Positions 8,677 to 15,900 of a stretch of 64,000 nucleotides of DNA are shown here, in pieces. Position 1 is the first letter of the stretch. Each line of letters begins with the position of its first letter. The DNA is taken from contig OZ244860.1 of the NCBI GenBank assembly GCA_965221035.1, forward strand, positions 1,984,001-2,048,000. The letters run 5' to 3'. The DNA is from UBA6522 sp965221035 (GTDB lineage: Bacteria > Pseudomonadota > Gammaproteobacteria > Steroidobacterales > Rariloculaceae). The position numbers and the translations under genes were made by a program. The notes beneath the pieces are model-generated. The model was not told the origin of the DNA and ran no database searches. It worked only from the letters and a program-made list of their open reading frames with translations.

Positions 8677-9616
8677 CGGCGGGACCGTCCGCGCTGTCGG
8701 ACCCGCCCGAGGATGCGTCCAGGCGCCCCCGCAACCACTCCCTCGCGCGCCCTCCCGGCGCAGTGCCCGTCAGCCGGGTTGCAAGGTCGGAAGCCGCCAG
8801 CAGGCCCGGCAGGTCGGTGCCGGTCTCGAATCCCATCTGGTGCAGCATCATGACCACGTCCTCGGTGGCCACGTTGCCGCTGGCGCCCGGCGCGAACGGA
8901 CAGCCGCCGAGCCCGCCGATGGAGCTGTCGAACCACCGAATGCCGGCCTGCAGCGCCGCGTAGACGTTCGCCAGGCCCATGGCCCGGGTGTCGTGAAAGT
9001 GGCAACCGAGGCGCGCCGGGCTGAATCCCTCGGCCAGGCGGCCGCAGAGCTGCCCGACCTGCGCCGGATCCGCCGCTCCGATGGTGTCGGCCAGCACGAG
9101 CCGCGCCACCACGTCCGCCTCCAGGTGACGCGCGGCAATTTCGTGGACAAGGCCGGGATCCACGGCCCCTTCGAACGGACAGCCGAAGGCCACCGCGACG
9201 ATGACGATGGCCTCGACGCCGTCATCCCTCGCCAACGAGAGCATTTCGCCGACCGCGCGCTCCGTCTCCGCCAGGGGCATGCGGACATTGCGTTGCGCCA
9301 TGGTCTCGGATGCGTAGGCGATCAAGGTGACCGACGCCGCGCCGGCCTCCCGGGCCAGCCGGTAGCCCTTCAGGTTGGGCGCCATGGACGTGTAGGTTGT
9401 CGGGCCGCCCTCTTCAAGCCGCCGCACCAATCGGTCGGTCCCCGCCATGGCCGGAACCGCCGAGGGCGACGAAAAGCTGCCCACCTCGATGCGCCGGATG
9501 CCGGCGGCCTCGAGCGATTCGATCAGCCGCAGCCGCTGCTCCACCGAGAGTATCCGGCTCTGGCTTTGAAGACCGTCCCTGGGGCCCACCTCGTTGATGA
9601 CCACCCGCTCGGCCAT
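8666..9616 (-). CDS. HMG-CoA lyase family C-C lyase (copy 2)
   Basis: 316 residues, a second HMGL-like TIM-barrel lyase, clearly diverged from copy 1. VGPRDGLQSQ is the N-terminal metal-binding signature, CHFHDTRAMG carries the His-x-His ligands and GGLGGCPFAPGASGN the catalytic Cys loop. The start ATG overlaps the stop of the upstream CoA-transferase by one base (TGATG), so the pair is translationally coupled. The same pairing of a CaiB/BaiF transferase with a lyase occurs at 2138-4419, suggesting two activation-and-cleavage steps, or two related substrates, in one pathway. It ends within the convergent reductase gene. Confidence 0.9.
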   Translation of the reverse strand: MAERVVINEVGPRDGLQSQSRILSVEQRLRLIESLEAAGIRRIEVGSFSSPSAVPAMAGTDRLVRRLEEGGPTTYTSMAPNLKGYRLAREAGAASVTLIAYASETMAQRNVRMPLAETERAVGEMLSLARDDGVEAIVIVAVAFGCPFEGAVDPGLVHEIAARHLEADVVARLVLADTIGAADPAQVGQLCGRLAEGFSPARLGCHFHDTRAMGLANVYAALQAGIRWFDSSIGGLGGCPFAPGASGNVATEDVVMMLHQMGFETGTDLPGLLAASDLATRLTGTAPGGRAREWLRGRLDASSGGSDSADGPAVRT

Positions 9617-10815
9617 CAGCCGATGACCCCGTCGCCGCGAAGCCGATCAATCTCGGCGGCCTCCATCCCGAGCGTGTCACGGAGCACCTCGTCGGTATGC
9701 TGTCCGAGAGTCGGCGCGGCCGTGAACGTCTCTTCCCCGCTGCGGGAGAGCTTGACGGGGTTGCCGGGTCCGCGGGTGCGCCCGCCGGCGGGGTGGCTCA
9801 GTTCCACCACCATGTTGCGATGCAGCACCTGCGGGTCCGACAGCGCCTGTTCGAACGAATTGACGGGGGCGCAGGGAATCCGCCGCTCCCGCAGGCGCCG
9901 CAGCCAGTTGGCGCAGGTGTCCCCGGACAGCACCTCGCCGAGGCGGCGGTTGATGAATTCGCGGTCGCGCCAGCGGCCGGGCTGGGTGTCGTAGTCGGGC
10001 ACGTCCAGGTCGGCGCAGTCGAGCACCTGCTTGAGATTCTGCCAGAAATTGTCCGTGATCACGGCGATCACGATGAACCCGTCGGAGCAGGTGAAGGTGT
10101 CGTAGGGCACGTGGACGAAGTGCGAGTTGCCGATGGGGTACGGATTCTCGCCCGACAGGAAGTGCATGGTCGCCATGTAGTTGAGCATGGAAATCTGGCC
10201 GTCCAGCATGGAGATGTCCACTTCCTGGCCGCGACCGCTGCGTTCGCGTTCGACCAGCGCCGCCAGTATGCCCATCACCCCGAACATGCCGCCGCCCAGG
10301 TCGCCGATGGGGATGCCGGCGCGAACGGGGGTTTGCCGGTCCGTTCCTGTGATGGACATTCCCCCGCCGGTGGCCTGGGCGACCTGGTCGAAGGCCGGAC
10401 GCTGGTGGCCCGGCCCGCTGGCACCGAAACCGGTCACGGTGCAGGTGATGATGCGGGGATTGCCCGCGGCAAGCGACGCATAGTCAACTCCCAGACGTTC
10501 CGGCACGCCCGGCGTGAAATTGCTGATCACGACGTCAGAGACTCCCGCCAGTTGGTGGAACAGCTCCCGGCCCCGCCCTTTCTTGAGGTCGATGACGATG
10601 CTCTTCTTGTTCCGGTTCAGCGTCAGGAAATAGGCGCCCATGCCGTCGAGGGAATGCTTCGGATCGTTGGCCAGCAGCTTGCGGGTGCCCTCCCCCGCCG
10701 GCGGTTCGACCTTGATGGTTTCCGCTCCCAGGTCCGCCAGGATCATGCTGGCGTACGGGCCCGACAGCATGTGCGTGAGATCGAGGATTCGCACCCCTTG
10801 CAGCGCGTGCCCCAT
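9616..10815 (-). CDS. CaiB/BaiF class III CoA-transferase (copy 2)
   Basis: 399 residues. Family marks are MILADLGAETIKVEPP, LNRNKKSIVIDLKK, ISNFTPGVPERLG, and IPIGDLGGGMFGVMGILAAL, where the Asp of GDLGGG is the likely aspartyl-CoA nucleophile. It would transfer CoA to a carboxylic acid to prepare it for cleavage by the lyase encoded immediately downstream. It follows the small membrane protein gene by 9 bp, so MFS carrier, membrane protein, transferase and lyase form one minus-strand operon. Its donor and acceptor acids are unknown; succinyl-CoA is the usual donor in comparable hydroxy-dicarboxylate pathways. Confidence 0.9.
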   Translation of the reverse strand: MGHALQGVRILDLTHMLSGPYASMILADLGAETIKVEPPAGEGTRKLLANDPKHSLDGMGAYFLTLNRNKKSIVIDLKKGRGRELFHQLAGVSDVVISNFTPGVPERLGVDYASLAAGNPRIITCTVTGFGASGPGHQRPAFDQVAQATGGGMSITGTDRQTPVRAGIPIGDLGGGMFGVMGILAALVERERSGRGQEVDISMLDGQISMLNYMATMHFLSGENPYPIGNSHFVHVPYDTFTCSDGFIVIAVITDNFWQNLKQVLDCADLDVPDYDTQPGRWRDREFINRRLGEVLSGDTCANWLRRLRERRIPCAPVNSFEQALSDPQVLHRNMVVELSHPAGGRTRGPGNPVKLSRSGEETFTAAPTLGQHTDEVLRDTLGMEAAEIDRLRGDGVIG

Positions 10816-10824
10816 GACCGCCCG

Positions 10825-11505
10825 CTAGATGAACTTGGTCGAGCCGAAGAACGCCGCCGAGGCGATGCCGGCCCAGTACAGGTACGCCAGCCTCTTGCCG
10901 AATCGCAGGGACTTCGCAAGCCGGTTCTCCACCTCCGCGTCCGGGCCTTCCGCCAGCACCCGGAAGAGCCGGGTCCACTCCCGCATGACGAAGCGCAGGT
11001 AGAGCCCGATGACCAGGAGCAGGCTGTAGATCAGCACCTTGTAGGAAAACCACTGCTGCATCACGCCGGCCCGGAACGGCCCGTAGCCGAGCAGCGACAG
11101 CACGGCCGAGACCAGCAGCACCGGAATGACCACGTAACGGATGCGGTCGTCCCAGGTGGTCAGGCGTATGCCCAGGTCGGTCTCCCGGTAGGCGAAGGCG
11201 GTCCAGCAAAGGCCGAGCCAGCCGGCGAATACGACCCACATGCCCCAGAGGTACGGCCTGCCGTAGGGTTGCGCGCCCCACAGGTAGCCCATGTGCAGGC
11301 CCAGCGGCAGCAGCAGGATGATGCCTGTCCTGGCGAGAATGTCGATGCGGTAGGCCGTTTCCATGTGGCGGCGCCGCTCTTCCATGGACAGTCTCGGGTT
11401 CACCACGTGGCGGGAGACGTGGAAGATGCCCCATTCGCCTCCCAGCCAGTACACCATCGCCAGGATGTGCAGCCAGCGTAGAACCGCCAATTCGGTGATC
11501 AGCAT
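10825..11505 (-). CDS. Six-helix integral membrane protein, function unknown
   Basis: 226 residues with six hydrophobic spans, roughly residues 9-30, 58-78, 84-105, 123-142, 150-171 and 204-223. The first helix carries His and Trp (RWLHILAMVYWLGGEWG) in a way reminiscent of CopD/cytochrome-b-like quinone or haem proteins, but a firm family is not assignable. It lies in the operon between the MFS carrier and the second CoA-transferase, so it could support transport or electron transfer for the catabolic route. No export signal other than the first helix is seen. Confidence 0.65.
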   Translation of the reverse strand: MLITELAVLRWLHILAMVYWLGGEWGIFHVSRHVVNPRLSMEERRRHMETAYRIDILARTGIILLLPLGLHMGYLWGAQPYGRPYLWGMWVVFAGWLGLCWTAFAYRETDLGIRLTTWDDRIRYVVIPVLLVSAVLSLLGYGPFRAGVMQQWFSYKVLIYSLLLVIGLYLRFVMREWTRLFRVLAEGPDAEVENRLAKSLRFGKRLAYLYWAGIASAAFFGSTKFI

Positions 11506-11520
11506 GCCAATTCTCCGGGG

Positions 11521-12858
11521 TCAGCCGATGTGGTCTGAGGCGCCGGCCGTCGCGGCCGTCCGCACCTTGAGCGGGCGCACCTGCGTCAGCGCGGCCAGCG
11601 CGATCAGTATCAGGGCGGCGAAGATCAGGAAAGGAATCGCGTAGCTGCCGGTGGTGTCATGGATCACGCCCGTCAGCCAGATGCCGAGGCCGCCGCCGGT
11701 GGCGTCGAGCACGGTGATGGTGCCCAGTATCTTGCCGGCGTCGCGGGTGCCGAAGGTATTCATGACGGTGAGTTGCAGCACCGTGTAGACCCCGCCCCAG
11801 CCCAGTCCGAAGGTCACCACGGCGATCCAGATCAGCGCGATGTCCATCCGCACGAGTATGAGCGAGCCCAGCAGCATGACCAGGATGTTGCCGTAGAACA
11901 CCTTGCGCGGGTCCAGGAAATCGCTGGCAAGCCCGAAGGCGAACTTGCCCACCAGCGCGCAGAAGAAGAACAGGCTGATGGCGTTGGTCGCGGTCTGCGC
12001 GTCGAACTGGGCGTCGCTCATGTAAAGGAAGATGTGGGCCTGCACGCCCAGCACGGTGTAGAAGGTGGTCATGGCGATCACCGCCAGCGCCCAGAACGTG
12101 GGGCTGCGCAGCGCCGTCGCGAAGCTCACGCCGTCGCCGGCCGTGGCGGTTGCGCCGGCGGGCGGCGTGTCGTCCCCCTGGGCGTCGGCCGACGCATCGG
12201 CGGGAGATGCTGGCGCTCCGGGCGGGGCCGACCGCGGAGATTCGCGCACCGCGAACAGGGTGATCAACAGCAGCACCGCCGGAAAGACGATGCCCCAGGT
12301 GAAGGCACCGCGCCAGTCCAGCAGGGCGATCATCACCGTGCCGTATTGCGGGAACACGATGCCGCCCAGGCTGGTGCCCATGAGCGCGATGCCGATGGCC
12401 GTGCCCCGGTAGCGGGTGAACCACTTGGACACCAGGATGACCGCGGCGTTGAGCCCGCAGACCGTCAGCACCAGCGCGAACGCGGCGTGGATGAGGTACA
12501 ACCCGGAGAGGCTGTCGAGACGGCTGTAGGCCAGGTAACCCAGCATGAGAACCACCCAGCCCGCCAGCATGCAGCGGCGCACGCCGTAGCGGTCGAGCAG
12601 CACGCCGACGAAGGGCGCCGCCAGACCGGCGAACAGCAGCGTCACCATGTCACGGAACTTGATCTCGCCCCGCGACCACCCGAATTCGTTGATGAGTTCG
12701 ATGTCGTAGACCGACAGTCCGGAGATGGTCTGGCCGTTGCTGACCATCAACGCCATGCTGGCAAACGCGGCGATAAACCACGCGTAAAGCCTGTTGTCCT
12801 GCGTCTGCAATCCGTTCACGGTTTTTTCGGCCGAGCCTTCAAGCCCATGGAGAAACAC
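11521..12858 (-). CDS. MFS transporter, OFA/monocarboxylate-type
   Basis: 445 residues with about twelve hydrophobic spans in two halves, separated by a Pro/Ala/Asp-rich loop (about residues 209-245). The DRYGVRRCMLAGW segment matches the MFS loop 2-3 motif. The layout resembles the oxalate/formate antiporter and monocarboxylate porter branch, consistent with import of a small organic acid for the CoA-transferases. Start: GTG 12858 follows GATAAT by seven bases and no ribosome site is seen, so leaderless initiation is possible; GTG 12819 is the alternative. It is the first gene of the minus-strand operon and diverges from the GntR regulator, with dyad sites in the gap. Confidence 0.88.
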   Translation of the reverse strand: MFLHGLEGSAEKTVNGLQTQDNRLYAWFIAAFASMALMVSNGQTISGLSVYDIELINEFGWSRGEIKFRDMVTLLFAGLAAPFVGVLLDRYGVRRCMLAGWVVLMLGYLAYSRLDSLSGLYLIHAAFALVLTVCGLNAAVILVSKWFTRYRGTAIGIALMGTSLGGIVFPQYGTVMIALLDWRGAFTWGIVFPAVLLLITLFAVRESPRSAPPGAPASPADASADAQGDDTPPAGATATAGDGVSFATALRSPTFWALAVIAMTTFYTVLGVQAHIFLYMSDAQFDAQTATNAISLFFFCALVGKFAFGLASDFLDPRKVFYGNILVMLLGSLILVRMDIALIWIAVVTFGLGWGGVYTVLQLTVMNTFGTRDAGKILGTITVLDATGGGLGIWLTGVIHDTTGSYAIPFLIFAALILIALAALTQVRPLKVRTAATAGASDHIG

Positions 12859-12860
12859 CT

Positions 12861-12888
12861 AATGTATTATCATTATGCTTAACTTGCA
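12861..12888. promoter_or_regulatory. Candidate operator c2 (first copy of 21-bp direct repeat)
   Basis: 12868-12888 reads TATCATTATGC then TTAACTTGCA. It is repeated at 12993-13013 with only two changes in 21 bases. The copy abuts the MFS start and contains the possible -10 GATAAT (12871-12866, minus strand), so a bound regulator would block that promoter. The left half is a weaker match to the TTGAT half-site. Confidence 0.5.
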
Positions 12889-12986
12889 AACCGGAAGGAT
12901 GCCGACGTCAACGCGTCTTGGCGATGCCCGCGCGAACGCCAGCGCAAACGCAAGCCAGAGATGCGCGCTTCCGAATTACGCTGCAG

Positions 12987-13013
12987 TTGATATATCATTA
13001 TGCGTAACTGGCA
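12987..13013. promoter_or_regulatory. Candidate GntR operator c1 (second copy of 21-bp direct repeat)
   Basis: 12987-12998 is TTGATATATCAT, one mismatch from the dyad TTGATATATCAA, followed by the same TATGC-TAACT-GCA tail as c2. It ends 14 bases before the chosen GTG start of the GntR gene, a position suited to autoregulation. The site is also the core of the consensus used to find sites a and b. Confidence 0.6.
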
Positions 13014-13027
13014 TCGGGACGTGGCTC

Positions 13028-13804
13028 GTGACCGCATTCAATACGTTGCTGAGCGAATCCGAGTTCAAGGAACTGGACAAGAATTCGCCGACCCCTCTGT
13101 ACTTCCAGCTCTACAGTCTGCTCAAGAGCCTGGTCCTGGACGGCACGCTGCCCTTCGGCACGCGAATGCCCACCGAGGAAGTGCTCGCGACCTTGTTCGG
13201 CGTGTCGAGGATCACCGCCAAGCGGGCCATGGACGACCTGGCCGGGGAGGGATTGCTGCAACGCCGCCGGGGCAAGGGCACGCACGTGACCTACAAGTAT
13301 TCCCCCCGGCCCGTGAAGGCGCCGCTGGTGGGCATGCTGCAGGAGATCGAGACCATGGCCAGGAACAGCCGCGCCCGGGTCATCCGCTGCAGCCTGCAGG
13401 AGCCGCCACAGGCGATCCGCGACGAGCTTGGGCTCGACCTGGGTGAGCGGGCCCTTCATCTCATCCGGGTCCGCGAGCGCGACAAGAGGGATTTCGGCTA
13501 CTACGAAAGCTGGACGGCGGGCGTGGACATGCCGGCCGACCCGGCCATCTTCGAGAGCCTGCCCCGGCTGTCGTACTTCCGCGAGAATGGACTGGAAGTG
13601 ACCCATGTCACCCAGACGCTGAGCGCCACCGAAGCCGGCGCCACCGTATCCGAGGCGCTGGGCGTCAAGCCCGGCAGCGCCCTGCTAAGCCTCACCCGCC
13701 GCTCCTTCAACAAGCTCGCCGACGGCGAGCGGATGCACGACCACCTGCACGTGCTCTACAACCCGCGGCATTTCCAATACAAGATGGACCTGAAGGTCGA
13801 TTAG
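13028..13804 (+). CDS. GntR family regulator, HutC/UTRA type
   Basis: 258 residues from GTG 13028. An open frame reaches back to ATG 12875, but that part runs through both operator repeats and is not protein-like. An N-terminal winged helix-turn-helix (about residues 20-90) includes MPTEEVLATLFGVSRITAKR and a wing LLQRRRGKGTHV. The rest fits a UTRA ligand-binding domain (LHLIRVRERDKRDFGYYESW, ending in MHDHLHVLYNPRHF). HutC-type regulators bind small carboxylated or phosphorylated ligands and usually repress neighbouring catabolic operons. The gene diverges from the MFS operon. Dyads in three divergent gaps suggest that it controls the CoA-transferase, lyase, LeuCD, CpcT-reductase and transporter operons; this is inference. 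Confidence 0.88.
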   Translation: MTAFNTLLSESEFKELDKNSPTPLYFQLYSLLKSLVLDGTLPFGTRMPTEEVLATLFGVSRITAKRAMDDLAGEGLLQRRRGKGTHVTYKYSPRPVKAPLVGMLQEIETMARNSRARVIRCSLQEPPQAIRDELGLDLGERALHLIRVRERDKRDFGYYESWTAGVDMPADPAIFESLPRLSYFRENGLEVTHVTQTLSATEAGATVSEALGVKPGSALLSLTRRSFNKLADGERMHDHLHVLYNPRHFQYKMDLKVD

Positions 13805-13920
13805 GGCCTTCCGGGAACCACCAAGGTCCGCCTGCGACGGCGCGCCCAAGGACGGGGCGCCACGCATGGGTTCCCAGTCGGAACTGAATCGGCGGCACAG
13901 GCTCCAGACGGCGCACGCTC

Positions 13921-14997
13921 CTAAATTCGGCCCCGTTCCCGCAATCGGCGAATCGCGTCCCTCAGGTTGTCCTTGAAGAACGCATTTCCGGCATCGCCAG
14001 GACCGGCGCCTTCCAGCAGGGTGTTCGCCGGGTAGATGGCGGCGTCGGCGTAGGTGTCGCTGAACAGTTCCAGCCGCTGACGGGCCAGCAGGTTGTTCAT
14101 CGAGGGCTTGAGGCGCGTTCGGCGCAACGCCTCGATGTCGACCTCCGCGAAGGCGCACATGGACTCGCCGGGACCGGCCTCGGCCAGCACCTTGCCTCTG
14201 AAATCCACCACCTGGGAGTGGCCGTCGGTCGACTCCGCCGGAAAGCGCAGGCCGGAAATGCCGCCGCTGTTCGCGGAGACCACATAGGCCAGGTTCTCGA
14301 TGGCCCGCGCGCGCTTGGCGATGTTCTTGGGCGTGGCCCTGGGGCTTCCCATTTCGCTGGACGAGTGACAGATGACCTCGGCGCCCCTCAACACCAGGGC
14401 GCGGCTGATTTCGGGGAACAGGATCTCCTCGGATGCCACGCAAGCCAGCCGCCCCAGTTCCGTGTCCACCACCGGGAACAGCGCCTGTTCGCCGTGAATC
14501 TCGAGATAGCGATCCAGCACATCGTGGGGAGTGGGCGAATACATGGAGATCAGGCGGCGATAGCGCAGCCGGCATTCGCCGGACGGGTCGATGATGAAGC
14601 TTGCCTGGAAATAGAGCTCGGGGAAGTGGCTGTCGATTTCGTAGGCATTGCCGGACAGCCAGATGTCGTTGCTGCGGGCGACATCGCCCAACAGCCGGTA
14701 CTCGGGTCCGTCCGGTCGCAGGCAGGCGCGCTCGGACCATTCGGCGACGCTCTCGCCCTGCGGAAATCCGCTCAGGAAATACTCCGGCAGCACCACCAGC
14801 CGAACCGCATCGCCGCTGTAGGTACCTACGAACTGCTTGCTGCCCCGGATCAGCCCGTCAACGCGCTCGATGGCGTCCCGCATGCGCGACCGCGCCGTGG
14901 CCGCGGAAACGCAGTCGTTGACGGCGTGGCAGCGCGCCTGAAGCGCCAACGCCGCGTAGGGCTTGACGACCGGCGGGAACGCCTCGCTCCGGCTCAT
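13921..14997 (-). CDS. Nitrilase-superfamily protein with substituted catalytic residues
   Basis: 358 residues with the carbon-nitrogen hydrolase fold. The catalytic Glu is in place (LPEYFL, Glu72). The Lys position in the LRYRRL segment is Arg148, and the Cys position, counted back from the conserved FPE motif, is Ser189 in ACVASEEILFPE; a nearby Cys186 is three residues out of register. Downstream RGAEVI, RAIENLAYVVSANSGG and VVDFRGKVLAEAG are normal for the family. Either the protein is catalytically inactive or altered, or the local alignment hides an unusual active site. It overlaps the DUF1330 gene start-to-stop by 4 bp. The usual role would be hydrolysis of an amide, nitrile or carbamoyl group; here that should not be assumed. 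Confidence 0.8.
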   Translation of the reverse strand: MSRSEAFPPVVKPYAALALQARCHAVNDCVSAATARSRMRDAIERVDGLIRGSKQFVGTYSGDAVRLVVLPEYFLSGFPQGESVAEWSERACLRPDGPEYRLLGDVARSNDIWLSGNAYEIDSHFPELYFQASFIIDPSGECRLRYRRLISMYSPTPHDVLDRYLEIHGEQALFPVVDTELGRLACVASEEILFPEISRALVLRGAEVICHSSSEMGSPRATPKNIAKRARAIENLAYVVSANSGGISGLRFPAESTDGHSQVVDFRGKVLAEAGPGESMCAFAEVDIEALRRTRLKPSMNNLLARQRLELFSDTYADAAIYPANTLLEGAGPGDAGNAFFKDNLRDAIRRLRERGRI

Positions 14998-15299
14998 TCC
15001 AGCGCCTCGGCGGGACGGCCGTCCAGGAGCATGACCCGGAACCGCCCGGTGCCTTCCCGCAAGCGCTTGATTTCCCGGTACTCTTCGGAATGCCAGAAAC
15101 GTCGCGCCGTGGCCATGTCCGGCCAGCGATGCACCACCAGGCGCTGTTCGCCCCAGTCGCCCTCGAGCGCCTCGGCTTCGCCGCCCAGCACCAGGTATTC
15201 ACCCCCCGCCCGCGCCACCGCTTCGGGCACGCGCCGCGCATAGCCGGCGAATCTTTCCGGATCCGTGATCACCGCCTCCACCACTAGATACGCCGCCAT
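14994..15299 (-). CDS. DUF1330 domain protein
   Basis: 101 residues from ATG 15299; a longer open frame reaches 15344 but MAAYLVVEAVITDPERFAGY is the typical start of DUF1330 proteins. The family is a small ferredoxin-like alpha/beta barrel related to EthD/antibiotic-monooxygenase folds; no reaction is established. The EEYREIKRLREGTGRFRVML segment is characteristic. It is the first gene of a pair with the nitrilase-like gene, joined by a 4-bp overlap, so the two probably act on the same compound. Confidence 0.82.
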   Translation of the reverse strand: MAAYLVVEAVITDPERFAGYARRVPEAVARAGGEYLVLGGEAEALEGDWGEQRLVVHRWPDMATARRFWHSEEYREIKRLREGTGRFRVMLLDGRPAEALE

Positions 15300-15414
15300 G
15301 AAGTGCCTCCAATGCTCCGAACCGAACTGCGCGTGCGCGGGCATCCGAATGATCGAGTCCGCAAGCCCCCGCCAAGGGGGTACGTTATGTCAGAAAACCT
15401 CGACGATTCAATGG

Positions 15415-15420
15415 TAGACT
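15415..15420 (+). promoter_or_regulatory. Possible leaderless -10 box before DUF2946-like gene
   Basis: TAGACT ends six bases before the ATG at 15427, the same spacing as three other genes in the window (38845, 42838, 50106). No Shine-Dalgarno is seen. No good -35 is visible, so this is weak. Confidence 0.3.
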
Positions 15421-15426
15421 CTGCCC

Positions 15427-15822
15427 ATGGGCTTCCGGAAGCTGGAACGGACCAAGGGGCGCGTCCTGCGCCTGTTGTTCGTCGCGCTGGCGTGCAAGTT
15501 CATCGTCCCCGTGAATTACATGCCGGCCCCTCCCGGGGAAGGCGGCCCGTTCCGAATGTGCGGAATGACATTCACCGCGCATGCGAAGGGGCACGACTCT
15601 CACGAACAGCACGGCCACGATTCCGGAAGCCAGCATGATTCGGCATGGGAACATTGTTCCTTCGGAATCCTGCTGTCCGAAGTCGGCATTCACAGCGACT
15701 TCGAGTTCCATGTTCCATTCTCCGCCCCGGATGCGGTCTTCACCGCTGGCGAGCGCCTGTCGGCTGGGCGTTTTCTCGTCGGCTATCGGTCCAGGGCGCC
15801 TCCGAGCCACTCCTTGATCTGA
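15427..15822 (+). CDS. His-rich DUF2946-like small protein of the copper locus
   Basis: 131 residues. An N-terminal hydrophobic stretch (about 15-30) could be a signal or membrane anchor. It is followed by a His-rich segment (GHDSHEQHGHDSGSQHDS, about residues 54-71) and WEHCSFGILLS, resembling the Cys/His motif of DUF2946 proteins that often precede TonB receptors or copper genes. The likely role is periplasmic or membrane copper binding before transport, inferred from the residues and from the neighbours (TonB receptor, CopB, CopA, Cu-ATPase). It ends 78 bp before the receptor start. Confidence 0.55.
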   Translation: MGFRKLERTKGRVLRLLFVALACKFIVPVNYMPAPPGEGGPFRMCGMTFTAHAKGHDSHEQHGHDSGSQHDSAWEHCSFGILLSEVGIHSDFEFHVPFSAPDAVFTAGERLSAGRFLVGYRSRAPPSHSLI

Positions 15823-15900
15823 CTTTCCTTGCGAACCCGATTCGAAGCGTGGCTTCGGATCGTCTTCATGACACTCCCTTCAGATCACGGAGTCGAAACA

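Noticed and set aside
9697..11481. Long plus-strand open frame (about 594 codons)
   Set aside because: It runs antisense to a CoA-transferase and a membrane protein with clear motifs, and its product is Arg/Gly/His-rich without domains; it is a high-GC shadow.
12875..13027. N-terminal extension of the GntR regulator to ATG 12875
   Set aside because: It would read through both operator repeats and gives a low-complexity Ala/Asn/Arg stretch not seen in GntR proteins; GTG 13028 fits the family start.
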